A DNA stretch of 64,000 bases from Nymphaea colorata (lineage: Eukaryota > Streptophyta > Magnoliopsida > Nymphaeales > Nymphaeaceae): assembly GCF_008831285.2 (NCBI RefSeq), contig NC_045149.1:9202417-9266416 (forward strand), read 5' to 3'. Under the pieces are notes generated by a model, which made no database searches, was not told the origin of the DNA, and saw only the letters and a program-made list of their open reading frames with translations. The translations under genes and the position numbers were made by a program. Shown in pieces: positions 32,958 through 45,372 of this stretch. Each line of letters opens with the position of its first letter. The first letter of the stretch is position 1.

Positions 32958-35900
32958 ATGATGGTTTCTTCTTCTTGTTTTTGTTCTTCCGCAAGCTTTA
33001 CTTTCGTGCATCATGCCAACCGCTCAAATGGCTGTTGCCGTCATCGTCATCTTGCTCTCCGGCCTCCGACGTCACCACCATCCTGCGTCGTCGGGCATCA
33101 CCGGATGCTGCATTCCTTCTTCACGTTGACAGGCGTCAGCAGATTGGTGGTGCCTCCCCATCGCCTTAGATCGTCGTCTCAAGGTCTGTCATTTTCCTCG
33201 TCTGTCTTTGAATGGCCACCGGGTCATTGTCTACATACGCCAATAATCTTGATGGTTGAAGAACTCAGCTTATTTGTGGAAAGCGAAGCAGCGTAGTTCC
33301 TTGTGCAAATTTCTGCAACTTGAGTTGGGTTCTCTTTCTTAACAAAATTCAACCAGCAATGCCTTGGGCATCAAATAGTTTGCTTGTTAAGCAAGAAAAA
33401 TCTTGTGGGCAGGTTGGCGGTCTTCTGAAAACAGTTGCTGGATTTTGAAGCATCTTTTACTCATTGGATGAAGCCATATGTTTGTCGTTTTACGAGCTAC
33501 AAACAAATCGGAGAAACTCGAAGATGCCACTACTAGACAGTTTGCCTTTTCTGAGCTAGTTCTTGCACCCACTAAAATACAAGCGGCATCAGTTTAAGTG
33601 ACATCTTCCTCGTACCTTAGGGAAAAGAAAACACCAGAGGATGCCACCATGGCTTTCTCAAGAAAATGATCGTGGCACCACTTTATATTGCGGAGAGAAA
33701 ACGTGTTTTCAGGAACGAAAGCGGATGTCTTGATTAAGTAATTGTATCATTAAACTTGAACAAATATCAATAAAGTGTCGTGTGCCTCTTCTTTTAATTC
33801 AGGCCAGTGTTTTTCTTTGAATTCAAGCGTGTTCATCATGCTTGTAGAAAACTTGAAATGGACCTGACAAGCTGACGGCAAAAAAAATGAAATAAGTCTA
33901 GACAAATTTTAAGACTATAGGACAACAAAAAGAACTGAACTCGTAGTTGGTAGCTAGGTATGGGGATAGTGTCTTTATTCCCTTTCAAACACTCACAGTT
34001 TCCAGTATAGTTGCCACTTGCCAGAGGGAGAATAAGAACGGGAAGCACTCATTACAAGATCATCAAGAAGCAGAAAATGAATCAGAAGGGACAGGGAGAA
34101 GTAAAAGTGAAATACTCGATCATGTAAAATACTAATAAATTTATGTGAAGTAACTAACATTGACAAAAAATGATGAGAAAATCCAAGACAATAAATATCC
34201 CATGCCCATTTAAAACAAAAATTACATAGGAATCGAGATTCCCTGGACTGGAAAAGAGCTGATGCTTGGCGATCCTGGTTCTTGGTAGATGCTGTTTCCC
34301 AAACCCAAGGTCGAGGTTCATACCTATCCTAAGTAATTGTGGTAATTATAGTTTCCAGTTACATGTGGCAATGTTTTAGGATTGCTATGCACCAACTGGG
34401 AGTGGAGAATTATGTGCACTTATCAACTATGTAGTTGTCATATTGCGTTTTTCTGCTCTAGTTTCCAGATATTAGTCATAATGCCTTGTGATCAATGTTT
34501 CAGGGCTTTCAGACGAACTGGTTGATGGGCCAACTTTTGTTCCATTGAACGCTGATGATCCAAGATATGGTCCACCAGTAAGCAGAATGTAACCATTTGA
34601 TAGTCAATAACTTTCTAGTGGATTTTAATCGACATATTTTTTAGTATATTTAATGTAAACCATTTGAAATCTAGTCTTGATTATCTAGGATTGTTAAGCT
34701 ACAGAGGAGGTGACATAGGAAAACCATCTCAGTGGGAACATAAGGTTTTATGTACTATTTGCTCTTATCTATGTTATATTTGTTTGTTTAATAGACATTC
34801 CTATTAGCTTAGTGGATTTATGTACTGTTTAGAAAAGACAAAGAGAATTAAAATTTGATTTAAGCACTCAAGTAGCCCAGTGATGCTGTGGATTAACAGA
34901 AAATTCACCTGCAATGTTTGAAAAGCAAGCCAACCTAAATCTTTTAGCGATTTTTTAAGAAAGCCTCATTAGGATGCACTCTCATGTCCTTGGATCACTT
35001 CTCACTCCTGTCTAGAATCGGCATTTTTGTTTAAAAGAATATGGAATCTGAACGTTGCATTATTTCAGTGAGGTCAGAATTTGAAGCTTATTCCTTTTTC
35101 TGTGTTTTATTCTAACATGTTAATTCAGTTTCTCTATAGTTGTTTGAGAATCACTGTTAAAATCAGTTTCTATTTACAGTTGCTGAAAGCATCGAGAATA
35201 TCATTTTGCTGTTTTACAGGCTCTGTTGCTGCTTGGCTTTAAACTTGAAGAAACAGAGAAGGTGATGCTTTCTCCATCATTGTTGCTGATGCACAGAAAA
35301 GACATCTAAATAATTGGACATGCGCGCAAATGTGAATCCACAACCTGTATAGATAGGCAAGTTTTTGGTTGAGGACATTGCACAAAAACATCTGTACCTA
35401 TGTCATACAAGCAGGTCTGCAGATACAAAGATTTAACCTCTCCTGTAAAGTTCTTGATGTGACCAACATGTAATGGAACAGGGACAAAATTTGGAATACC
35501 CATGTCACATATATGCATATAGACAACATGCAACATGCACATGCATCGTTTAGGAAAGCCTTTTCGTGTGAATATTTAACAGGCCATCAGTACAGATCAC
35601 ATGGATAAGCTTATAAGGCTACCAAAACAGCATCTGTCATGAAGTTAGCTTTTCAATATATAAAGGAGATGATATGGGAGCCAGAACACCCATATGATGC
35701 TGACTAATGACAATATATAAAAGGATTCACATGGAGATGTCTTGCTTCATAGGTAGAACCACAGTAACCGGTATCTTTCTCAGAAAATTATGAAGCATTA
35801 ACAATTTCAAGAATGAGAAAAATAGAAGCAAGGAAGCAACGGGTTCTGCAGCATTTCTGACAAAAATGTAAAGGTACAAATAAAGGAGTGTCAATGTAAA

Positions 35901-38900
35901 CAAAAGGAAACAAACATAAAATATTTACAAAGCTTCCTTAAAATATCAGGTATTATGGAAAATTTATCTGGATGACATGAGAACATGATTGCTTTTTTTT
36001 TTCTTAATTTCTGGTGATATTTTGCTGATATTATTGATCCACTGCAAATCTGTAGCAATGTTATGGTACTGTTAAACTTATCAGCAATTTTGGTGACTGC
36101 ATAGAACATGCATAGACACGTGGGCATATGCATGTTTATATGCACATTTAGATGTATGTCTACATGTGTTCGTATGTGTTTACAGCCAACAAATTAAAGA
36201 CATCTCCATATATTCTGATTTTGTCCCTGAAAATAAAGGAAGCTCCACTAGCTTCGAGGGTCTGAGATTCTCATGATTATTCCTTGAAAAAATTCGCATA
36301 AACTGGCCTATGTTTGCCATCTTATTATCTGTCTTTCAGATTTATGTTTTTTATAGAGCTAACCATGTGAGTTTATCTATTTCATTGCTGCCTTGCAGAT
36401 AAAAAAGCTTCTAGATGAATTAGATGGTGGATTTCTGAAGGTATCTTGATAGAATTTTGACATGCATATTAATGACAATCATTTTCTGCATTGTCGCCTC
36501 AGACTTTTGAATATCAATTCATTTCAGATGGCAAATTCATATCAGCAATTTTGGAGAGCAGAAAACAAAATACAAGCAACTCAATATCGATATTCTAATT
36601 GCCAGTGCCATCAATTATAGATGGCATTCATATCTTTGTGTTAGGGCTATATTTGTCCACTATGTGAAAGTAATATATATCCAGCGCACCTAGTATCTAA
36701 AAGGACATGCCAACTCATGGTATAAGAAGGATACTGTTATTTTTATCAGTGATTGTGCAGAAATGATTATTTCAGATGATTGTGCAGAAATGATTATTTC
36801 AGAATTCAAACTATGGCTGTTCCAAAGATTTGATATGTTGAGGTGAAATGAAAGATTCTTACTTAGAGATATAAATGAACAAACTGTAGATGGTTTCCTT
36901 TGATTTGGTACCTTAAAAGCTGAAAACAAATATTTCTTACTTGAAGAGGAAAATGGCATAGTGTTCATAGGGTCTCTTATTATATGTTTGTATGCATGGG
37001 AGCTATGCTGTCAAAATTGCTAGGCAGTGTAGCTAGTGTCCTGAGACACATTAAGCAGCCCCCATACTGATAAGATGCAATATTAATTTTTGAAATTAAA
37101 CAACAAAAGCTGAAACATTGATCCCAGAGAAACCAATGATAATCAACTCATACATAGTAAAACAATTAAAATGAACAATGACACGAACATGCAAACATTC
37201 CTTAGCATGATTAAATAATAACTGAAAGCTGGGAAGAAAAAAATTAACAAAGTTGAATGATTAATGTTTTAAAGTTAAATAGCATAAAAGAAGCAAATTT
37301 ACATTTTAAATACTAGTTCTGGATGCTACAGCATGCAAAATCTTGTAAGTTCCTCAATACCAACTGTCCTATCTTAATTCAAATTTCTCAGATGTGAAAG
37401 TCTAAACTGTAGCCTAGAATTACTAATCTAATATTAAAAAACATAAAAGAGAGAGAACTGGACATGACCATATCTTCCATGTGACCATTGTTTGCATAAA
37501 ACTGTCTAGCCTCTTCTATTATAATTCTAATGAACAAGAAGTATTAGAATGTCATTACACATACATGCAATGTAATTAAAACCTAAAAGTACAAATGAGT
37601 GTTCAAAGTATAATAGTCTGTGAGCTCTCTCTCTTTCTTATACATATACGTTTAATGCAAAGACATGCAACATATCAAAAATGAGAGAATGAAATATGCA
37701 TGAAAGCAAAAAGGAGAAAAAGAAGAAATCTGGCTCCGATGGCAGAAGAAGGAATAAAAAGACAGTTCAAGGAAAAAAGGCCTAGACTATTGAATGCTTA
37801 AGCAAGCATAGGTGCCGAGACCATGGTTTGGCATTTCCAAATGGCAAGTAACATAGGAGCAGCCAGCCTAGGAAAAAAACAAGTGTTGTGGAAGAGAGAG
37901 ATAAGAAGTCTATGTGGTACCCTCCCTTCCCATTTACATATTTCATGTTACAAGATACAGCATCCTCTTAGGACAAAATGCCATCAACAATACAAAATTA
38001 AGATGCATGAAAATATGGGATAGAAGTATGTTCACACCTCTTGTCTTCGGGGTTTCCTCAGTGTAAAAAATCTTACGAATCAGGATATTTATAAAGATTA
38101 TTTCTCTCAATAGATCTCAGGGGCCTTGATATGTCAGTTTTTCTTTGAAATTTATCAAGCATCCACTGTAAAGGGGAAGGTATTATGATGCAACCACTTT
38201 AAAAAGGAAAGATACTATCACAAGGGAAGGAACTCGAAAATGTAAGAGAAACTTGTATCTTGGAGGAGAGGTGTACTGGAGCTAGCCCTGTCTAATGAGA
38301 AAAATAAATATAAGTTCAAATAAATATGAAAAAGGCAATGAACTGGAGTATTCCGTCCTACATACTACAGCAGGCAGATCCCATATAGCCCTTCATGACA
38401 CCCTGCCATGTGAGGGAATTCACACCCTCTTCTCCCTGTCATAGAGGGGTACACGGGGTGGCTTTATGCAGGATTATATATATAACAATGGAAGATGACA
38501 AAGTTAACTGTGGCTAGGATAAGTAAGTGAAAATGTGCCTGATAACAGTCACAATGATAAACCCACAGAAAAAGAACAGCAATGGGCACTAAGGCCTGAA
38601 CACAACTGAGGAAGAGAAGGGATAGTTGTATTATCGAATCACTAAAAGACTGTTTAAACAGCTTAAATAAGAGAATGAATAGTGGCCTATATATACTATA
38701 CACACAAAGAATAAAGAATAAACAAACAGAGAGAGAATTGAACGGCTAGCTCCAACAAGGCTGGAAATAAAACCAAAAAAATACAGAAAAGTTAAAATTT
38801 AATCTGAAAAAATCTATAAAATCCTATATACAAATATACATTTTAAGCATATGCATATACATACATATGCGAACCTATAATCACATATGAATATAGATAA

Positions 38901-41900
38901 ACATATAATATATATACCATGTTTACAAGATATCTACTAACAGTAAGAAGAATAATGTCCTGCACACCTTCCACATCTTTTCCTCTTTGGGAAATTGGAC
39001 AGATACCTGAACTATCTCCCTTGTCATCTCTTTATTTTTGTGAATGTCATAAATGTTGTGTTCAATTTCCAAGTTGTTGACCAGAAAGGTAGATTTGGTT
39101 CTTTTCTTGGAAATTTTATTTAAGTTCTTTTCTAGTCAGGCACCTGAACATGGTAACTTTGGGCTCTTTCATTTGTAATTTTTTTCATTTTCCATTAGTT
39201 GTTTCTAGCATAATTATGCAGCTCATTCTTCAAACAACAGCTTGACTCTTCATTTTTTATAATCTAAATATTGCTTTCTCTTGTAGATTATTCATTGTAC
39301 AACTGAGATGATAGGTTGCTCCTTGTGGGAAGCAATAAATAGAGAACAACCCATACTAGAGAATATCAAGGTAAAATTTTTTGTGGTTAGTGTATCTCTG
39401 GTTCTTAGCATACAGTACTTTTTTCTATCTTTTTCCATGATTACAAGTTTTAGTTTTACCATCTTAGTAATTGTTGGGTACTCTAGGTGGTATGCTATAC
39501 TATATTTCATCTGCTTTGTTATATTAAGCAAATATATTTGGTTATTTTTTATTGTATCCTATTGGTCTTGTTCAATTGATAGGCTTGAAGCAACTTCCGT
39601 GGTAAAGAATTTTCATGCATTAATGCCGAAAAGTTACTGTTTTATTTTGGCATCTCATAATGCATTGTTATTAGAGTTTGTTAGTAACTTAGTACTACAT
39701 GAGAATTGCAATTCCGTGGAAATCATTATAACAGAAGATCCCAGTTCCTATAAGGAAATTCAGATTTCCAGTGCTGGAGCCAAATTTCCTTGTAGGGGAC
39801 GTCCTGTAACACCTCAGAAGTTTAGTCTTGTATCGAAGATTGTGAGGGATCTTCAAGGACTTATAAGGGGAGGCTATTAATGAGATGATTGTCCTGGTTC
39901 ATAGTCTTTTTCAGGTTAGGGCCGAAACTGCTAGGGGGTGGGTTGGGATCCGTCGAACCAGGGGCCCAAGCTCGGGAGTGGGTCGGGTTGTTATAGTGGT
40001 ATCAGAGCCGGTTTCAACACTCGGACCTGGGGTCCCACACGCGCGGACGCGTGTGCCTTAAGAGGGGTGGATTGTAACACCTCAGAAGTTTAGTCTTCTA
40101 TCGAAGATTGTGAGGGATTTTCAAGGACTTATAAAGGGAGGCTATTAATGAGATGATTGTCCTGGTTCCTAGCCTTTTTCAGGTTAGGGCCGAAACTGCT
40201 AGGGGGCGGGTTGGGATCCGTCTAACTAGGGGCCCGAGCCCGGGAGTGGGTCGGGTTGTTATACGTCCAATTCCCAATCCTAAACTTGAAGTGTGAGCTA
40301 GGTTCCCCTACTTGAAAAATCATTATTGCGCGAGTAATTTGAAATGTCCATTCAGAAACTATGATTCGCTGAGGAATATTAAAGAAATGAATCTTATGCT
40401 TGTGGTAGTCTCCATAATGCTTCCCGAGCAATTCTCTCAGATAGTCATTTCCTAATTCTTGTAAAAGGTATTTCTCAATTATGCAAAGCTACAGACCTGA
40501 AAAAGATACTCAGATTAAAAGAAATAATCTAAAGCAGCAAAACATAGGGCCTCTTAGGAGCATGCTGCATTCTATTGTTTAAAGGTGTTTATGACTTTGC
40601 AATTTTCCTGTATGTTACATAGGGATATAAATGAGAATCACCTTTTTCTTGATACTTTCTCCAGTACATCATTCCCAAGTGAGATATTCATATGTGCTTT
40701 TCTCAAAATGGATGTTAAGGGGAAAGAGAAAGGGGCGCTTGTATATACTGCTTACTTTTAACAAGTTGTTGAGCAATGATATCCATTGCTTACTTGATTG
40801 GATATCAAAAAAATCCTCTCTGTGGAAATAATTTATTTGTTCCTCATCTTGGGGATATAAGCATTGATTTTTAATTCATTATTTCTACTTGATCGTACCT
40901 CCAAAGTGTGTTGGCTTTTTATTGTGCCTGAACAGTTAAATGTGTTGAATATCATACTATCATCTTTCAGAATCTGGATCACTTGGCCATATAACCAAAG
41001 CTTCATTCTGTAGATAGGCAAAAAGATATGAAACCACTTAAAGAATTATGTCAAGGACCTTTTTTGTGTCCATGTCAATTGTCATTGATAATTTTTAGTT
41101 CCATATGAAAGCTTACTCCCAGACCCTTGGCGAGGATCTATTATTTCAAAAAAATAGAACAGTTACATAATAAATAAATAAACAAAACATTAGTGCAGTA
41201 CGAAGACTTTTGTGGACAGTTTTTGCGGCAAAATGTTGGCCCTCTGCATAGTCATAGATATCAATGATAATTTTGAAATATTGTGTTTTTATTGCCAAAA
41301 GTATCAGATGTTTTTAACAGGAAATTCTCATGATATAGAAAATATTGGAAAATTTATTTTCCTGAATAATATTGCAATTTTCTCCCCTTTTATAAGAAGA
41401 ACCTTTTTAATGCATTTTTATTCTGTGTTTTCCTTTTTGTTTTTAAATTTTTTTATAATTATTTTGGTTTTTTATAAATATGTTTATAAGAAAATTGAAA
41501 AAAAAAACTCATGATCTCATATTTTTTCCCCATTTTTATAAGTTTTTATGATGTTTTTAATTTCCAAGAGAAACAATTTGCTGAAAAAAGATGCCTGAGA
41601 AAAACCTTGTCAGTATAAACCCAATAACAGCATTTGTAACTATGGTCCTATGTCAGTGGAGGAGAGAAAGAGAATGGCTTAAGAGCAACAGCGGTCCTGA
41701 TAAGCATAAAATGAGCTGCTTATATGCACTTCTTCATACTAGCAGTGAACTCATCTTTTTAGAACACCATTTCGTCCTTGTGTATTTGACTCATAAAATC
41801 TGATAATTATCAATAAAATATTGTGGTATGTAAAGATGAGGCCAACTTCTGGGCCTCATGTGATTAAACCAATAAAACCGAGGATGTCATGGCTTGCTAT

Positions 41901-44090
41901 AATATCATGAGAATATAGAGCGTTCGTTCAGTAGTTATTTTTTAGTAATTTAGTATAAAATATAGTGGCTTTATTTATTCTTCTAATTTTTCGTTTTACA
42001 TGGCCTTCCACCAACCTCGTTGCTTTTGATGTATAAGGTGGCAAAGTCTCTCCCGAGAATATGCTTTCTGTCAGGATTAACCGGAGAAGAGATGATGATG
42101 TTCATTGATGCATTCCCAGAAACGGGTGAGAAAAAATGTTATACTTAATCCTTTAAGTATGTACGATGAGTTACTAGTAAGAATTTTCCAAAGGATCCTC
42201 AAATCATGCTGGTTTTGTTCCTTCAGGTCAAATCAACATTATTAAGAAGCCATGGCATTACCTTTTACAGTCCAGTCTTAAATTCCTTCTTCTTTTTATC
42301 ATATTCAACATCCTTCTTGCAGATCGCCCTCAATCCCCTATGCTTTGCCTTTAATTGCCGTTGCATGGATTAGTTGACATTCGTGGAAACTATTGGTGAA
42401 GTCATGAAGACCTTGATCTTCAATGTGGTGCTTGATAGTCAAGGTCTAAATTGCATAGTTGGAGAATTTTAGCTTGAGAAGAGGAATGGTGTTTGCTGGT
42501 GTTTCTTTTTCAAAAGATAATTTTGAATAGATTTTTATGATAAAAAATTGTTTAAATAGAACACCAAATAAGAAAAACCAGATCAAACTAGTGGCAAGAC
42601 CAAGGTCGAACTTAGGAATGTGATTCAAGGCCAACGTACAATTTGAACAATTGCCATTTTATTAAAACTTCAAAAAATGAAAATCCAAAACTGCATTTCA
42701 AATAAAAATGAAACAATAACAGGAAACTTCTAACTAAAACTTGAGGTCTTCCAAGGGCCGATAAAGCTCTAACAAGATGCTAATATAAGTTTGTATGGAT
42801 TCGCCTGTGCCACCTTCCTGATTTTCTTGGAAAGAAATCTGCAAGAAACCTAAAAAACCTGTCTTATAAAGCAAATGATTAGAAAATACTAATAGAAAAA
42901 CCAAAACTCTAACTATAACTAGGAAAAATAAAGCAACAAAAGAGAGATGCCTAAGACTAAACGAAAGCAGAAATAACCTTTCTAGGGGCAGTTTTGAGAT
43001 TCTACATAGAAAAAGGTAACTAGGTCCATTTGGCGGGAAATTCTGTATGGATATTCTCAAGACACTCAGAAAGCATATCCAAGTTATAGAATTCAAAGAC
43101 AATACATGAATCATGAAATATTGCCATATGAAAGTACCAAAGTACCCTTAGACTGTTATGATCAAAACAGAAAACCGCCAGCATGTAACTAGTTCCTAAA
43201 AATGTAGTAACTACTTCAGATTACCTGTACTAACATATTTTCTGACTGCCTATTTAGCAGAATTAAGATCTGATGGATTAAGAAACTACTATTCAACTGT
43301 AAATCCAAAAATGACCAGGACTTGTCCTAAACATCCTAATGTAGCCTAATGTATAAAAAAGCAGAACTAAAGGAGAACTCAATCAAAATCTATCCCTAAC
43401 ATACTAGAGCATCCTAATTTTAGCATGTGCAGCATACTGAGAACAGAATTAACGCATGGTCATCTAGCAGCTAAATCAGCAATAAATCATTGCAGCTCTA
43501 ATCTAAGTTGCTTTCTGGAAAAACAGGAACCAAATCAGTATCAACTTGACTGCTACATAACATATGATCTCTTTAAACATGACAGAATCTAATGAAAAGA
43601 CGCCTATTTCTAGCAGCTAAAAGCCAGATATAATTGCTTACGAACTTGCCATCAATCTGTTGTTAAACTGCAATAAAAACAACTGAAGCAGCAAAATATG
43701 AGAACAAAAGGCAAAGAAACAAATGATCCTAATGTATCTAACGTGGCTCCTAGATGGTCCATTTGCTATTTTAATCTAAATATGATGGGAAATAAAACTC
43801 AGCACTGATCTAACTCTACAAATTTGAATCAAGAAAATTCAGATTGAAAAAAATGAAGCTACTAGACCTAGAGAAGATAAAAAACAGGCACGTCCAGGAT
43901 AAGATTCATTCTAACTACAAAAAAGGGGTGAGAAGATCAACCTCAAGGGAAATCCAACAATTTAGGGAGAGAAAAAGGCAGACCAACCTTGAAAGTTGAA
44001 CATATCTCCTAAAGTTTTCCACCTTCCTGTAAAATCTTCAATATGCTATCAACATGATCAAAGCCCTTCCAAAGCCATTTACACACACAC

Positions 44091-44153
<63 letters not shown>

Positions 44154-44504
44154 GATATACAAATTACAATTTGGCTGTTAAATTCTTAGTAGCTTGACAT
44201 GACAGCTTGGCCTAATAGATGATATCCGCAAAAAAAAACTTACAACTAGGACATTCTATCTACAACTGAACCCTTACCGTCCCTGTTGTGGTTTCACAGG
44301 ATTGGAACCTACATTGTTTGCAGCGCTTGTGCCAAAAAGTGCTAACAAACCACTGGAGGAGTTGATTGAGGACATCGTAGGGGACCATGAAATGCTGGTT
44401 AGTTCTCATCTCTGCTATATCGTTATACTGCAATTTTTTCTGTTTCTGGACTTCACTATGTTAACTTGGATTTGCAGACTGCTAACCAGTCAACTCCACC
44501 TTGA
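32958..44504 (+). CDS. Predicted plastid protein with DUF3783-like C-terminal domain
   Basis: Eight exons join in frame: 32958-33183, 34504-34577, 35220-35261, 36399-36440, 39287-39370, 42038-42125, 44300-44397 and 44478-44504, giving about 226 residues ending TANQSTPP. The N-terminus starts MMVSSSCFCSSASF and is rich in Ser, Arg and Pro with almost no acidic residues, like a chloroplast transit peptide. The second ATG at 32961 could also be used, and the frame is open further upstream to 32883. The middle has ADDPRYGPPALLLLGFKLEE and an LLDELDGGFLK segment. The C-terminus has PRICFLSGLTGEEMMMFIDA, GLEPTLFAALVPKSANKPL and a final EDIVGDHEML. This resembles proteins with the uncharacterised DUF3783 domain; function is unknown. 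Exon 1 rests on composition and phase fit and is the least certain part. The acceptor of the sixth exon is AAG rather than a pyrimidine-AG. A TRIM lies in the intron between 39370 and 42038. Confidence 0.75.
36750..36803. repeat. Perfect 27-bp tandem duplication
   Basis: TGATTGTGCAGAAATGATTA plus seven bases is present twice without change at 36750-36776 and 36777-36803, in an intron of the plastid-protein gene. Confidence 0.95.
39997..40009 (+). promoter_or_regulatory. TRIM primer-binding site
   Basis: TGGTATCAGAGCC is a full match to the initiator methionine tRNA 3' complement. Confidence 0.9.
40036..40055. repeat. Perfect GC-rich stem-loop inside the TRIM
   Basis: CACACGCG (40036-40043), loop CGGA, CGCGTGTG (40048-40055). 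Confidence 0.85.
41190..41600. repeat. Dispersed AT-rich repeat, copy 1
   Basis: Shares ordered blocks with 61915-62290: TTTGAAAYRTTGYGTTTTTAT, a GGAAAT block, ATAATATTG, a CCCCT-containing block and a final GAAAAA..GCC-type block. It is much diverged; class unknown. Confidence 0.5.
44081..44147. repeat. (AC)n(AT)n microsatellite
   Basis: About 22 AC units with one GC interruption, followed by about 12 AT units, in the intron before 44300. Confidence 0.92.
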
Positions 44505-45098
44505 GGTTTCCCAATCAAGAAGTGGCTGGAAATCGAGTGAAGTTTGTCATGAAGCTGATTGACATGGACTGCCGTTCACATTTCTTATATTGCAAATGGA
44601 TGTATGTTTACCACCATAAGCATTGAGGTTGGGGGGCGGGAGGGGAGGAGAGGAAGAAAATTCTCATGACATACTTTGAATAAGATTTATGTTTTAGCCA
44701 TAAAGTTGTATGAAGCACAAGGAAAGATAGCACATGTTACGAGAATGCATGGCATGTTATGTGGTGTAGTGAAACATAAAACAGGTTCGGTGGGTCGCCC
44801 GATGAGACAATCTGTATTCAAGCCTTGTTTATGTGCTTTGCTAATTGCATTTATGAGAGGTGATATTTAACATGGTAGCTTATAGAGTTGAACCATCTTC
44901 AGATGAGTAAGCGGTTAGCAACCTACTGCCCAAAGAAGACCCGAAGACCTGGATGGGGTATGGTACACCCATCAATTAAAATGTTGTGCTCTCACCTTTT
45001 GCGGTCCAAGAGACTTATGCAAGCGAATCGACGACAAGCCTTCTACACACCTGCATGCCCGACCAGCTATGTCACACCCCTTGATGCAGAGTTGAACC

Positions 45099-45172
45099 TA
45101 GGGCTGGGCGTCGGGCCGGGCCGGGCCCGACAGCCAGGCTTGGGTCAACCCGGCCTGTTTAGGCCCGATAAA

Positions 45173-45240
<68 letters not shown>

Positions 45241-45372
45241 TTTTAAATAATATTTTTTATTCTTAATAAATACATTTTATATTAAAAAAATATTATTTTA
45301 TAATTAAAAAATATTTTTTTAATTTAAATGGGCCGGGCCGGGCTGGCCGGCCCGGCCCGATACCCACCCTTA
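45099..45372. mobile_element. Non-autonomous hAT-like MITE, family II, copy 1 (274 bp)
   Basis: The ends TAGGGCTGGGCGTCGGGCC and, reversed, TAAGGGTGGGTATCGGGCC are inverted repeats. The 8-bp target-site duplication is GTTGAACC (45091-45098) and GTTGGACC (45373-45380), one mismatch. Subterminal GGCCCGG/CCGGGCC clusters occur on both sides of an A- and AT-rich centre (45176-45320) that includes a long (AT)n run. Confidence 0.88.

Larger units (their letters stand above)
39805..40263 (+). mobile_element. TRIM (terminal-repeat retrotransposon in miniature), 459 bp
   Basis: Two 191-bp LTRs (39805-39995 and 40073-40263) start TGTAACACCTCAG and end GGGTTGTTATA. They differ at about ten positions by eye (about 95 % identical). 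Between them are only 77 bp. These contain a canonical primer-binding site TGGTATCAGAGCC (39997-40009), one base after the first LTR, and a polypurine-like AGAGGGGTGG before the second. The 5-bp target-site duplication CGTCC is at 39800-39804 and 40264-40268. There is no coding capacity, so mobilisation must have been in trans. It sits in the fifth intron of the plastid-protein gene, same strand. Confidence 0.92.

Noticed and set aside
32883-33296. Single-exon open frame of 137 codons as an independent gene
   Set aside because: Its part from 32958 to 33183 fits better as the transit-peptide exon of the eight-exon gene: it ends in the right phase before a GT and joins the exon at 34504.
34255-34330. 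Possible second SINE head with a GAGGTTCATACC B-box-like sequence
   Set aside because: The A-box match is poor and no tail or duplication could be seen.
39308-39880. Open frame of 190 codons on the + strand
   Set aside because: It starts in a true exon (39287-39370) but reads on through the splice donor into the intron and the TRIM LTR.
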